DNA of 5,357 nt from an uncultured bacterium (GTDB lineage: Bacteria > Bacillota_I > Bacilli_A > RF39 > UBA660). The translations under genes and the position numbers were made by a program. Below are positions 1 to 5,357 of this stretch, piece after piece (position 1 is the stretch's first letter; every line of letters starts with the position of its first letter). The notes beneath the pieces are model-generated. The model was given only the letters and a program-made list of their open reading frames with translations. It was not told the DNA's origin and did not search any database. The stretch is from contig CASEAD010000181.1 in assembly GCA_949285775.1 (NCBI GenBank), positions 1 to 5,357 of the forward strand, read 5' to 3'.

Positions 1-875
1 ATCATATATTAGAAATATCCTTTAAAAGTAATATTGACATAGATTATGAATACGAAAAATATTTAAAAGAATTAAATAGAGAATTTAATATTAAAGAAAG
101 ATTCTTTCTAGATAAATTAAAAAATGAATTAAAGTTTATTATTGATACCATTAAATTACAACTAACAGAATGTAGCCTAGATAAAAGTCTATATGAAGAA
201 AAAATATTTATAGATAAAAGTAATAATACAAATATAAAAATAACCTTCATGGGAGTCATTGATAAATTAATGTATAAAGAAGAAGATAATCAAACAATCG
301 CTGCTATTATAGATTATAAAACAGGGAATCCTAAAATAGACCTAAATACTAGTATATATGGAATAGAAATGCAATTACCAATATATTTATATTTAGCAAG
401 TAATACTAATAAAATTACCAATGTAAAATTTGCCGGATTCTACTTACAAAAAATACTTAATAATGAAATAGTTAAAGATTATATTAACAGTTATGAAGAT
501 TTAAAAAGAAATAATTTAAAATTACAAGGATACTCTAATGAGGATATAAACATATTAAGTAAATTTGATAAAAGTTATATTAATAGCAGAGTAATAAAAA
601 GTATGAAAACAACCCAAAAAGGATTCTCCACTTACGCCAAAGTATTAAGTGAAGATAAAATGAATAAACTAATAAATATTGTTGATAAAACTATTGATAA
701 AAGTATAGATAAAATACTATCTTGTGAATTTGATATTAACCCCAAAAAAATAGGTATGCATAACTACGGCTGTGAATTTTGTAAATTTAAAGATATATGC
801 TTTATGAGTAATAATGATATCGTAAACCTAAAAGAATATAAAAATATGGAATTTTTAGAAGATAAGGAGGAATAA
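1..875 (+). CDS. addB: AddB, C-terminal part (ATP-dependent helicase/nuclease subunit B), truncated by window edge
   Basis: The frame is open from the first full codon at 3 to the TAA at 873-875, giving 290 residues of a protein that begins upstream. The ATG at 249 is internal, because the frame stays open before it and the conserved nuclease region starts earlier. The visible part is the RecB-type nuclease domain: a His in HILE (residue 1 of the fragment), Asp87 in GVIDK, Asp104 and Lys106 in IIDYKTG, and Gln124 with Tyr128 in QLPIY. It is followed by Cys257, Cys260 and Cys266 (C-x2-C-x5-C). In AddB these three cysteines and one further upstream hold a 4Fe-4S cluster that staples the nuclease domain; the fourth lies outside the window. 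AddB works with AddA in the cytoplasm to resect double-strand DNA ends, cutting one strand and, in the family, recognising Chi. All visible catalytic residues are present. The addA ribosome binding site lies inside the last codons of this gene, so the two are very probably cotranscribed. Confidence 0.93.
   Translation, partial: HILEISFKSNIDIDYEYEKYLKELNREFNIKERFFLDKLKNELKFIIDTIKLQLTECSLDKSLYEEKIFIDKSNNTNIKITFMGVIDKLMYKEEDNQTIAAIIDYKTGNPKIDLNTSIYGIEMQLPIYLYLASNTNKITNVKFAGFYLQKILNNEIVKDYINSYEDLKRNNLKLQGYSNEDINILSKFDKSYINSRVIKSMKTTQKGFSTYAKVLSEDKMNKLINIVDKTIDKSIDKILSCEFDINPKKIGMHNYGCEFCKFKDICFMSNNDIVNLKEYKNMEFLEDKEE
864..870 (+). promoter_or_regulatory. Ribosome binding site of addA inside the addB end
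   Basis: AAGGAGG ends 7 nt before the ATG at 878 and lies within the last addB codons, just ahead of the addB stop at 873-875. It fixes the addA start and supports coupled translation of the two subunits. Confidence 0.9.
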
Positions 876-877
876 CT

Positions 878-3800
878 ATGCCAAGTTGGACTAAAGAACA
901 AGAACAAGCTATAAATGAAAGTGGACACAACATTATCGTATCCGCTGGCGCTGGATCAGGTAAAACAGCCGTCTTAAGTGAAAGAGTAATAACTAACTTA
1001 AAAAAAGGTATGCATATTAATGAAATGCTACTACTTACATTTACTAAAGCAGCAGCGGGAGAAATGCGTGAAAGAATAAGAAAAAAAATATCTAAAGAAC
1101 CAAGCTTAGCTAAAGAATTAGACTTAATAGATGCCTCTTACATAACAACCTTCGATAGTTTTGCCTTAATGATAGTAAAAAAATACCATTATTTACTTAA
1201 TGTCTCTTCAAATATAGGAATAATAGACTCATCTCTAATAGAAATAAAAAAGAAAGAAATACTAGATACAATAATTGATTCCTACTACTTAAAAAAAGAT
1301 GAAAACTTCTTAAAATTAATCCAAGACTTTTGTATTAAAGACGATAAAGAAATAAGAGATAGTATTATGCAGGTATCTAATAAATTAGATATGTTAAGCG
1401 ATAAAACAAAATATCTAGATGAATATATAGATAAATATTATAATATAGATAAAATAAATAATGATATCAATAAATATATTAACCTAATTGTAAATAAAAT
1501 AAACGAAATAAAAGATAACCTAGAAGAATTATCTTACTTAGTTGATAGTGATTACTATAATAAATTATTTCAAAGCATACAAGGATTATTAAACTCTACT
1601 ACTTATGAAGATATAGTAACTAATCTAAATATAAAAATGCCCACTATCCCCAGAGGCACAGAAGAAAACGCTAAAAAGATAAAAGATAATATCAGTAAAT
1701 TAATTAAAGAAATAAAGTCTTTAACTGTATATAAAAATACTGATGAAATAAAAGAATCTATCTTAAAAACTAAAGATTATACTAATGTAATATGTAGAAT
1801 AATAAAAGAATTTACTAACGAAGTATTTAATTATAAATTAAATAAAGACGCCTTTGAATTTAATGATATTGCCCTATTAGCAATAAAAGTAGTCAAAGAA
1901 AATGATAATATAAAAGAAGAATTAAAAAATACCTTCAAAGAAATAATGATAGATGAATATCAAGACACTAACGACTTACAAGAGACATTTATATCCCTAA
2001 TAGAAAATAATAATGTTTATATGGTAGGAGACATAAAACAATCAATATATAGATTTAGAAATGCTAACCCTAAAATATTTAAAGATAAATACGATAGTTA
2101 TAGTAAACATATAAATGGCGAAAAAATAGATCTTAATAAAAATTTTCGATCTCGTATGGAAGTATTAGATAACATAAATATTATATTTAATATGATTATG
2201 GATATAGATATAGGAGGCGCTGACTATATAGAATCTCATCAGATGAGTTTTGGAAATAATACCTATATTGAAAAAGGCACCACTAACCAAAATAACAACT
2301 TTGAAGCATATAATTATGAATATACTAAAGATACTCCCTATAATAAAGAAGAAATAGAAGCCTTTATTATCGCTAATGATATAAAAAATAAAGTAGATAA
2401 TAACTACCAAATATTTGATAAAGATGAACTTATATTAAAACCTGTTAGTTATAACGACTTTGTAATATTAATGGATAGAACAACAGACTTTGATTTATAT
2501 AAAAAAATATTTGAATATATGCAAATACCTCTTACATTATATAAAGATGAAAAAATGAATGACGACAGTGATATACTAGTTATTAAAAACCTAATAAACT
2601 TAATAATTAAAATAAAAGAAAAAACATATGATAAAGAATTTAAATATCTTTTTACCAGTATCTTAAGAAGCTTTTTATATAGAGAAGAAGATGAATTAAT
2701 ATTTGACTATATTACTAACAATACTTATAAAGAATCTGACTTATATCAAAAATGCTTAAATATAAGTAATAATTTAGATAACTTATCCCCCCATCAATTA
2801 CTAACTACTATTATAGATACTTTTGATTATTATAATAAATTAATTACTATAGGTAATATTCAAGGAAATATTATTAAATTAGATAATTTATTAGATATAT
2901 GTAACAACTTCTCTAATTTAGGTTATAGTATCTATGAATTTGGTAAAATATTCCAAAGTATTATTGATGACGGATATGAAATAAAATATTCTATTAATAA
3001 TAATAAAGGCAATTCCGTTAAAATAATGACTATCCATAAAAGTAAAGGATTAGAATATCATATTTGTTATTACAGTGGATTATATAAAAAATTTAATACC
3101 AGTGATATAAAAGAAAGAATAGTCTATGATAAAGAATATGGAATAATAACCCCTTACTTTGATGAAGGAATCGCTAATACTATCTATAAAAGTCTACTTA
3201 AAGAAGATTACTTAAAAGAAGAAATAAGTGAAAAGATAAGACTATTCTATGTCGCGCTAACAAGAGCAAAAGAAAAAATGATAATGCTACTACCCAGTAG
3301 TGAAAATATATCCAATAGTAGTTTAAATAAAGTATTAAATAATAATATAAGAATAAAATATAGATCCTTCCAAGATATAATAAACTCTATTAATAACTCT
3401 ATTTCTAATTATTACACATATATAGATATAAATAAATTAAACTTAACTAAAGATTATGATTTAGTAAAGAAAGTTGATTATAAATCTTCTATAGATATAT
3501 GTAATACTAAATTAAAAGTAGAAGAAATTAGCATCGACAATGAAATAATAGATAATAAGAGTTTTTCTAAAAAAAGTAATGAATTAATTACCAAAAATAT
3601 TAAAGATAATATTAACCTAGGACTAAAACTACATGAAGTATTAGAATATATAGATATTTCCAATATAGATAATTATAATGGCTTTGGAGCACATGCCGTT
3701 AATAATTTATTAAAACAAGATATAATGAAAAATATTAAACAAGCTAAAATATATCATGAGTATGAATTTATATATGATGATAATAATACCACTTACCACG

Positions 3801-3988
3801 GTATAATAGATCTAATGTGTATATATGATGATTATATTGATATAATAGATTATAAATTAAAAAATATCAAAGATGATAATTACCTAAAACAACTAAATGG
3901 ATATAAAGAATATATAAGTAGTATTACTAATAAAAAAATCAACATATATCTATATTCTATAATGGATAACATAATGGAGAAAATATAA
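878..3988 (+). CDS. addA: AddA, ATP-dependent helicase/nuclease subunit A
   Basis: This 1036-residue protein is complete and carries the UvrD/RecB-type superfamily 1 helicase motifs in order. These are the Q-motif region WTKEQEQAI (4-12), Walker A AGAGSGKT (23-30), motif Ia LLLTFTKAAAGEM (51-63), Walker B DEYQD (359-363), motif III GDIKQSIYRFR (384-394), motif IV LNKNFRSR (419-426), motif V IMTIHKSKGLE (716-726) and motif VI RLFYVALTRAK (788-798). The C-terminal RecB-type nuclease domain has His919, Asp978, Asp991 with Lys993 (IIDYK), and Gln1005 with Tyr1009. AddA is the 3'-5' motor and one of the two nucleases of the AddAB complex, which resects broken DNA ends for RecA loading. The start is set by AAGGAGG 7 nt upstream, 2 nt after the addB stop. 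The protein is shorter than B. subtilis AddA (about 1230 residues), with low-complexity Lys/Asn/Ile-rich stretches between motifs, roughly 100-330. No motif is missing. No clear terminator follows. Confidence 0.97.
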   Translation: MPSWTKEQEQAINESGHNIIVSAGAGSGKTAVLSERVITNLKKGMHINEMLLLTFTKAAAGEMRERIRKKISKEPSLAKELDLIDASYITTFDSFALMIVKKYHYLLNVSSNIGIIDSSLIEIKKKEILDTIIDSYYLKKDENFLKLIQDFCIKDDKEIRDSIMQVSNKLDMLSDKTKYLDEYIDKYYNIDKINNDINKYINLIVNKINEIKDNLEELSYLVDSDYYNKLFQSIQGLLNSTTYEDIVTNLNIKMPTIPRGTEENAKKIKDNISKLIKEIKSLTVYKNTDEIKESILKTKDYTNVICRIIKEFTNEVFNYKLNKDAFEFNDIALLAIKVVKENDNIKEELKNTFKEIMIDEYQDTNDLQETFISLIENNNVYMVGDIKQSIYRFRNANPKIFKDKYDSYSKHINGEKIDLNKNFRSRMEVLDNINIIFNMIMDIDIGGADYIESHQMSFGNNTYIEKGTTNQNNNFEAYNYEYTKDTPYNKEEIEAFIIANDIKNKVDNNYQIFDKDELILKPVSYNDFVILMDRTTDFDLYKKIFEYMQIPLTLYKDEKMNDDSDILVIKNLINLIIKIKEKTYDKEFKYLFTSILRSFLYREEDELIFDYITNNTYKESDLYQKCLNISNNLDNLSPHQLLTTIIDTFDYYNKLITIGNIQGNIIKLDNLLDICNNFSNLGYSIYEFGKIFQSIIDDGYEIKYSINNNKGNSVKIMTIHKSKGLEYHICYYSGLYKKFNTSDIKERIVYDKEYGIITPYFDEGIANTIYKSLLKEDYLKEEISEKIRLFYVALTRAKEKMIMLLPSSENISNSSLNKVLNNNIRIKYRSFQDIINSINNSISNYYTYIDINKLNLTKDYDLVKKVDYKSSIDICNTKLKVEEISIDNEIIDNKSFSKKSNELITKNIKDNINLGLKLHEVLEYIDISNIDNYNGFGAHAVNNLLKQDIMKNIKQAKIYHEYEFIYDDNNTTYHGIIDLMCIYDDYIDIIDYKLKNIKDDNYLKQLNGYKEYISSITNKKINIYLYSIMDNIMEKI

Positions 3989-4010
3989 AATATCAAAGAA
4001 ATAATAAACC

Positions 4011-4039
4011 TTGACAAAAATTATAGAATATAATAAACT
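4011..4039 (+). promoter_or_regulatory. Candidate housekeeping (SigA-type) promoter for the glycine-zipper gene
   Basis: A perfect -35 hexamer TTGACA is at 4011-4016. With the usual 17-nt spacer the -10 would be TAAACT at 4034-4039 (four of six matches to TATAAT). A perfect TATAAT is at 4029-4034, but only 12 nt from the -35, too close for normal pairing. Transcription would start near 4046, leaving a very short leader before the ribosome binding site at 4052-4057. It lies just after addA, so the small gene can be expressed apart from addBA. Confidence 0.55.
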
Positions 4040-4049
4040 TGTATCGTAT

Positions 4050-4070
4050 AAAAGGAGAGAGTATGAAAAA
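4050..4070 (+). repeat. 21-nt exact repeat, copy 1 (RBS plus start of the glycine-zipper gene)
   Basis: The 21 bases spanning the Shine-Dalgarno site (AAGGAG, 4052-4057), the ATG at 4063 and the first Lys codons recur exactly at 4440-4460. Sequence on either side of the two copies does not match. Confidence 0.85.
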
Positions 4071-4293
4071 GAAGAAAACTAAAAAAGTAGAAGTAAAAGA
4101 AATAGATGATTATACTACTTATATGTTAGAGGGACTATCTATAGGAATGTGCATTGGAACATCACTAGGAGTAATTATAGGAGCATTCACTGATAACATT
4201 CCTATCTGCATATGTTTTGGAATAAGTATTGGTATGTGTATTGGTATGGGAATAGGTTCTTTAATTAAGAAAAACAAAAATAGCAATAATTAG
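4063..4293 (+). CDS. Small glycine-zipper membrane protein
   Basis: This 76-residue protein starts at the ATG at 4063, 5 nt after AAGGAG. A TTG 24 nt upstream (4039) is in frame, but it lies before the ribosome binding site and overlaps the likely -10. The N-terminus is very basic (MKKKKTKKVEVK), followed by an acidic turn and two Gly-rich hydrophobic segments, about 24-42 and 48-68, joined by a short TDNIP loop. Glycines fall every fourth residue in both (24, 28, 32, 36, 40 and 53, 57, 61, 65), the GxxxG spacing that lets membrane helices pack tightly. The heptapeptide SIGMCIG occurs in both halves (26-32 and 55-61), suggesting an internal duplication. The tail is basic (KKNKNSNN). I infer a helical hairpin in the membrane that could self-associate. 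Similar small Gly-zipper proteins are common in Firmicutes, without a known role to my knowledge. No leader or processing site typical of a bacteriocin is visible. Three Cys lie in the hydrophobic part. Confidence 0.8.
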   Translation: MKKKKTKKVEVKEIDDYTTYMLEGLSIGMCIGTSLGVIIGAFTDNIPICICFGISIGMCIGMGIGSLIKKNKNSNN

Positions 4294-4439
4294 TAATAAG
4301 TTATTATAAGAAAAAATAGAACTTTAAATTATTTATATATAGTTTAGTACTTTGCCTCATATATATTTATCTTTATTTTTAATAATATAGCTTGCTTTTC
4401 ATAAGTAGTATCCAGTTTTATTAAATAAGTAGTAATTAA
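4294..4439 (+). other. Non-coding stretch between the glycine-zipper gene and the 17-codon ORF
   Basis: There is no supported gene here and all forward frames are broken by stops. Right after the stop codon is a short inverted repeat (TAATAA, G, TTATTA, 4294-4306) without a T-tract, so it is not a convincing terminator. From about 4350 to 4425 the + strand is T-rich, unlike the A-rich coding strands around it. No well-spaced promoter is clear; TTGCTT at 4392-4397 has only a weak TTTTAT 18 nt downstream. Confidence 0.5.
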
Positions 4440-4460
4440 AAAAGGAGAGAGTATGAAAAA
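4440..4460 (+). repeat. 21-nt exact repeat, copy 2 (RBS plus start of a 17-codon ORF)
   Basis: This is identical to 4050-4070, including AAGGAG (4442-4447), the 5-nt spacing and ATGAAAAA. It places a strong translation start 103 nt before the XRE gene ribosome binding site, with no normal-sized gene after it. Confidence 0.85.
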
Positions 4461-4506
4461 ATATTATATATTACCTAAACAAGAATTTATTAATCTCAAC
4501 TTCTAG
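4453..4506 (+). CDS. 17-residue mini-ORF with strong RBS (leader peptide or gene remnant)
   Basis: The reading frame MKKYYILPKQEFINLNF ends in TAG at 4504-4506. The only evidence for translation is the start region, an exact copy of that of the glycine-zipper gene with a good Shine-Dalgarno site. The peptide has no recognisable family, no signal peptide and no membrane segment. It ends 57 nt before the XRE gene start, so it could be a leader ORF affecting that gene. It could also be the surviving start of a second small gene whose body was lost. Reading on in the other two forward frames gives no sequence I recognise. Confidence 0.3.
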   Translation: MKKYYILPKQEFINLNF

Positions 4507-4548
4507 TTCGTGTAATATTTCTATATCTTATTATACAATTAAGACAAG

Positions 4549-4555
4549 AAAGGAG
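4549..4555 (+). promoter_or_regulatory. Ribosome binding site of the XRE-family gene
   Basis: AAAGGAG lies 8 nt before the ATG at 4564 and fixes this start. A possible -10 (TATTAT, 4529-4534) lies upstream but has no good -35, so the promoter of this gene is uncertain. Confidence 0.85.
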
Positions 4556-4563
4556 AAAACTAT

Positions 4564-5172
4564 ATGGATCAAATCAAGATTGGTAAATTTATAAGTTCTA
4601 AAAGAAAAGAAAAAAAATTAACACAACAAAAATTAGCAGAAATACTAAATATAACTGACAGATCAATTTCTAAATGGGAAAATGGAATAAGCCTTCCAGA
4701 TGCTAGTATAATGCCCGAACTTTGTAAAATACTTAATATTACCATTAATGATTTATTTAGTGGTGAAGTTGTAGATATGAAAGATAATGAAAAAAAACTA
4801 GAAGAAAATTTACTTGCAATGACAAAAATCAAAGAACAAAGAGATAAAGAATTATTATCAATGGAAATATTTATCGGTGTAACTGTATCAATTATATTAC
4901 TTACTTGCGTATTTATAGCCTCATTTGCTAGTATACCTAATTGGTCAAGAATAGCCTTAATCTTGATAGGAGTTATACCTTTTGTTATTGGTATTTATTA
5001 CTCAATTAAAATAGAACAAATTGCCGGTTATTACGAATGTGATAATTGCCATTATAAATATGTTCCAACTTATAAAAGTGTATTAATGGCTCCCCACTTT
5101 TGGAGAACAAGAAATATGACATGTCCAAAATGTGGCAAAAAGACTTGGCATAAAAAAACATTAAACAAATAA
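4564..5172 (+). CDS. Membrane-anchored XRE-family HTH regulator with C-terminal zinc-ribbon-like tail
   Basis: This 202-residue protein opens with a Cro/CI-type helix-turn-helix, about residues 4-66. It includes RKEKKLTQQKLAEILNIT and the recognition helix region RSISKWENG (33-41), followed by the usual LPDASIMPELCKILNITINDLF. A charged, probably helical linker (67-100) leads to two transmembrane helices, about 102-121 and 130-148, with a short external loop (ASIPNW). The tail has CDNC (159-162) and CPKC (187-190), a spaced C-x2-C pair that probably binds zinc, plus the conserved-looking stretches YKYVPTYKS, APHFWRTR and KKTWHKK. Both ends should face the cytoplasm. HTH proteins with this type of tail are recurrent in Clostridia and Bacilli from my knowledge of the family, but their ligand and targets are not established as far as I know. 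It likely binds DNA while tethered to the membrane and may sense envelope or metal/redox state; that role is inference. A terminator follows directly. Confidence 0.9.
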   Translation: MDQIKIGKFISSKRKEKKLTQQKLAEILNITDRSISKWENGISLPDASIMPELCKILNITINDLFSGEVVDMKDNEKKLEENLLAMTKIKEQRDKELLSMEIFIGVTVSIILLTCVFIASFASIPNWSRIALILIGVIPFVIGIYYSIKIEQIAGYYECDNCHYKYVPTYKSVLMAPHFWRTRNMTCPKCGKKTWHKKTLNK

Positions 5173-5188
5173 TAAATTACAATTTATC

Positions 5189-5223
5189 GATTAGATTATA
5201 TTGCTTCATAATCTAATTTTTTT
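5189..5223 (+). terminator. Rho-independent terminator after the XRE-family gene
   Basis: A perfect 10-bp stem (5190-5199 with 5208-5217) plus a possible G-T pair at its base encloses an 8-nt loop, ATTGCTTC. It is followed by a run of seven T (5217-5223). The stem has only one G-C pair, so it is weak by itself, but the geometry and T-tract are typical. It sits 16 nt after the stop codon and ends where the next promoter begins. Confidence 0.8.
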
Positions 5224-5249
5224 GTAACCTTTTTCTTATAATCAGCGTC
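5223..5249 (+). promoter_or_regulatory. ECF sigma-type promoter (TGTAAC, 17 nt, CGTC)
   Basis: The -35 element is TGTAAC (5223-5228) and the -10 element CGTC (5246-5249), exactly 17 nt apart. A T-rich run follows the AAC (CCTTTTTC), as in many Bacillus promoters read by SigM, SigX, SigV or SigW. These carry AAC at -35 and CGTC, CGAC or CGTA at -10. Transcription would start near 5255-5258, about 30 nt before the TTG start at 5285. The next gene begins like an ECF sigma factor, so autoregulation is the simplest reading. A TATAAT at 5252-5257 has no good -35 (CTTTTT at 17 nt) and is a less likely alternative promoter. Confidence 0.72.
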
Positions 5250-5256
5250 TATATAA

Positions 5257-5268
5257 TGAATCGATTCA
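5257..5268 (+). promoter_or_regulatory. 12-bp perfect palindrome at the predicted transcription start
   Basis: TGAATCGATTCA reads the same on both strands and lies between the ECF-type -10 and the ribosome binding site, where a repressor could block initiation. Its core ATCGATT also occurs at 5186-5192. It may be an operator, but a palindrome this short can arise by chance. Confidence 0.25.
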
Positions 5269-5284
5269 ATAGGGAGGTATCAAT

Positions 5285-5357
5285 TTGAACAGTAATATAA
5301 ATTTCAATATAGAGATTATTATAGATGAATACTCTAATTATGTATTTAAAATAGTTG
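5285..5357 (+). CDS. Probable ECF-type sigma factor, N-terminal fragment (runs off the window)
   Basis: The frame starts at TTG 5285, 7 nt after a strong ribosome binding site, AGGGAGG (5271-5277). An in-frame stop at 5270-5272 and the lack of any ATG make TTG the only reasonable start. The 24 visible residues include IEIIIDEYSNYVFKIV, which resembles the opening helix of ECF sigma factors in Firmicutes (an acidic/hydrophobic helix leading into a Y-x-x-Y-V-[FY]-x-I pattern before region 2). The family reads dedicated promoters in response to envelope stress, and its genes are usually autoregulated and often followed by an anti-sigma gene. The ECF-type promoter just upstream supports the call independently. 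With so few residues the family assignment is provisional. Confidence 0.6.
   Translation, partial: MNSNINFNIEIIIDEYSNYVFKIV

Noticed and set aside
249..875. A 208-residue stand-alone nuclease starting at ATG 249
   Set aside because: The frame is open from the window edge and the nuclease His-containing motif lies upstream at 3-5; the ATG has no Shine-Dalgarno site. It is the C-terminal part of AddB.
942..1058. AGCGG motifs (minus strand at 942-946, plus strand at 1054-1058), the B. subtilis Chi sequence
   Set aside because: They fall in codons for conserved AddA motifs, and Chi specificity in this organism is unknown, so no role can be claimed.
2165..2410. Minus-strand open frame of 81 codons inside addA
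   Set aside because: It is antisense to conserved coding sequence, low in complexity (mostly Ile, Phe, Tyr) and has no ribosome binding site; it is a shadow of addA.
4039..4293. An 84-residue version of the small membrane protein starting at TTG 4039
   Set aside because: It would begin ahead of the clear ribosome binding site at 4052-4057 and overlap the predicted -10; ATG 4063 is correctly spaced.
4294..4306. Terminator after the glycine-zipper gene
   Set aside because: The inverted repeat has only six A-T pairs around one base and no T-tract after it.
4569..4832. Minus-strand open frame of 87 codons opposite the HTH domain
   Set aside because: It is antisense to a well-supported HTH domain, Ser/Leu-rich as expected from the complement, and lacks a start signal.
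1..5357. CRISPR array, tRNA/rRNA genes, insertion sequence or riboswitch
   Set aside because: No regularly spaced repeats, tRNA-like cloverleaf, transposase motif with terminal repeats, or long structured leader was seen on either strand.

Overview
The window comes from a very AT-rich, low-GC Gram-positive bacterium. Evidence: A/T-dominated codons, proteins rich in Lys, Asn and Ile, strong AGGAGG-type ribosome binding sites, TAA/TAG stops, and Trp encoded by TGG with no in-frame TGA, so the standard code fits. An AddAB pair rather than RecBCD also points to Firmicutes/Bacillota. I infer an uncultured, host-associated Bacilli- or Clostridia-like lineage and cannot name the species. All supported genes lie on the + strand.

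Region 1 (1-3988) is the end of a recombination operon. It holds the last 290 codons of addB, then a complete addA starting 2 nt after the addB stop. Together they encode the helicase-nuclease that processes double-strand breaks. Both nuclease domains look intact, as do the helicase motifs of AddA and the three C-terminal iron-sulfur cysteines of AddB.

Region 2 (3989-4563) holds a TTGACA-type promoter and a 76-residue glycine-zipper membrane protein. Then comes about 270 nt of mostly non-coding sequence. Within it, the 21-nt ribosome-binding/start segment of the small gene recurs exactly, in front of an ORF of only 17 codons. That looks like a duplicated or decayed small gene, or a leader peptide.

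Region 3 (4564-5223) is a membrane-anchored XRE-type HTH protein with two transmembrane helices and a C-terminal four-cysteine zinc-ribbon-like tail. A hairpin plus T-tract terminator follows.

Region 4 (5223-5357) is the most informative new signal. A near-textbook ECF sigma promoter (TGTAAC, 17 nt, CGTC) stands before a gene that starts with TTG and runs off the window. Its first 24 residues resemble the start of an ECF sigma factor, so the gene is probably autoregulated. The three regions downstream of addA may form an envelope-related regulatory cluster, but that functional link is inference.
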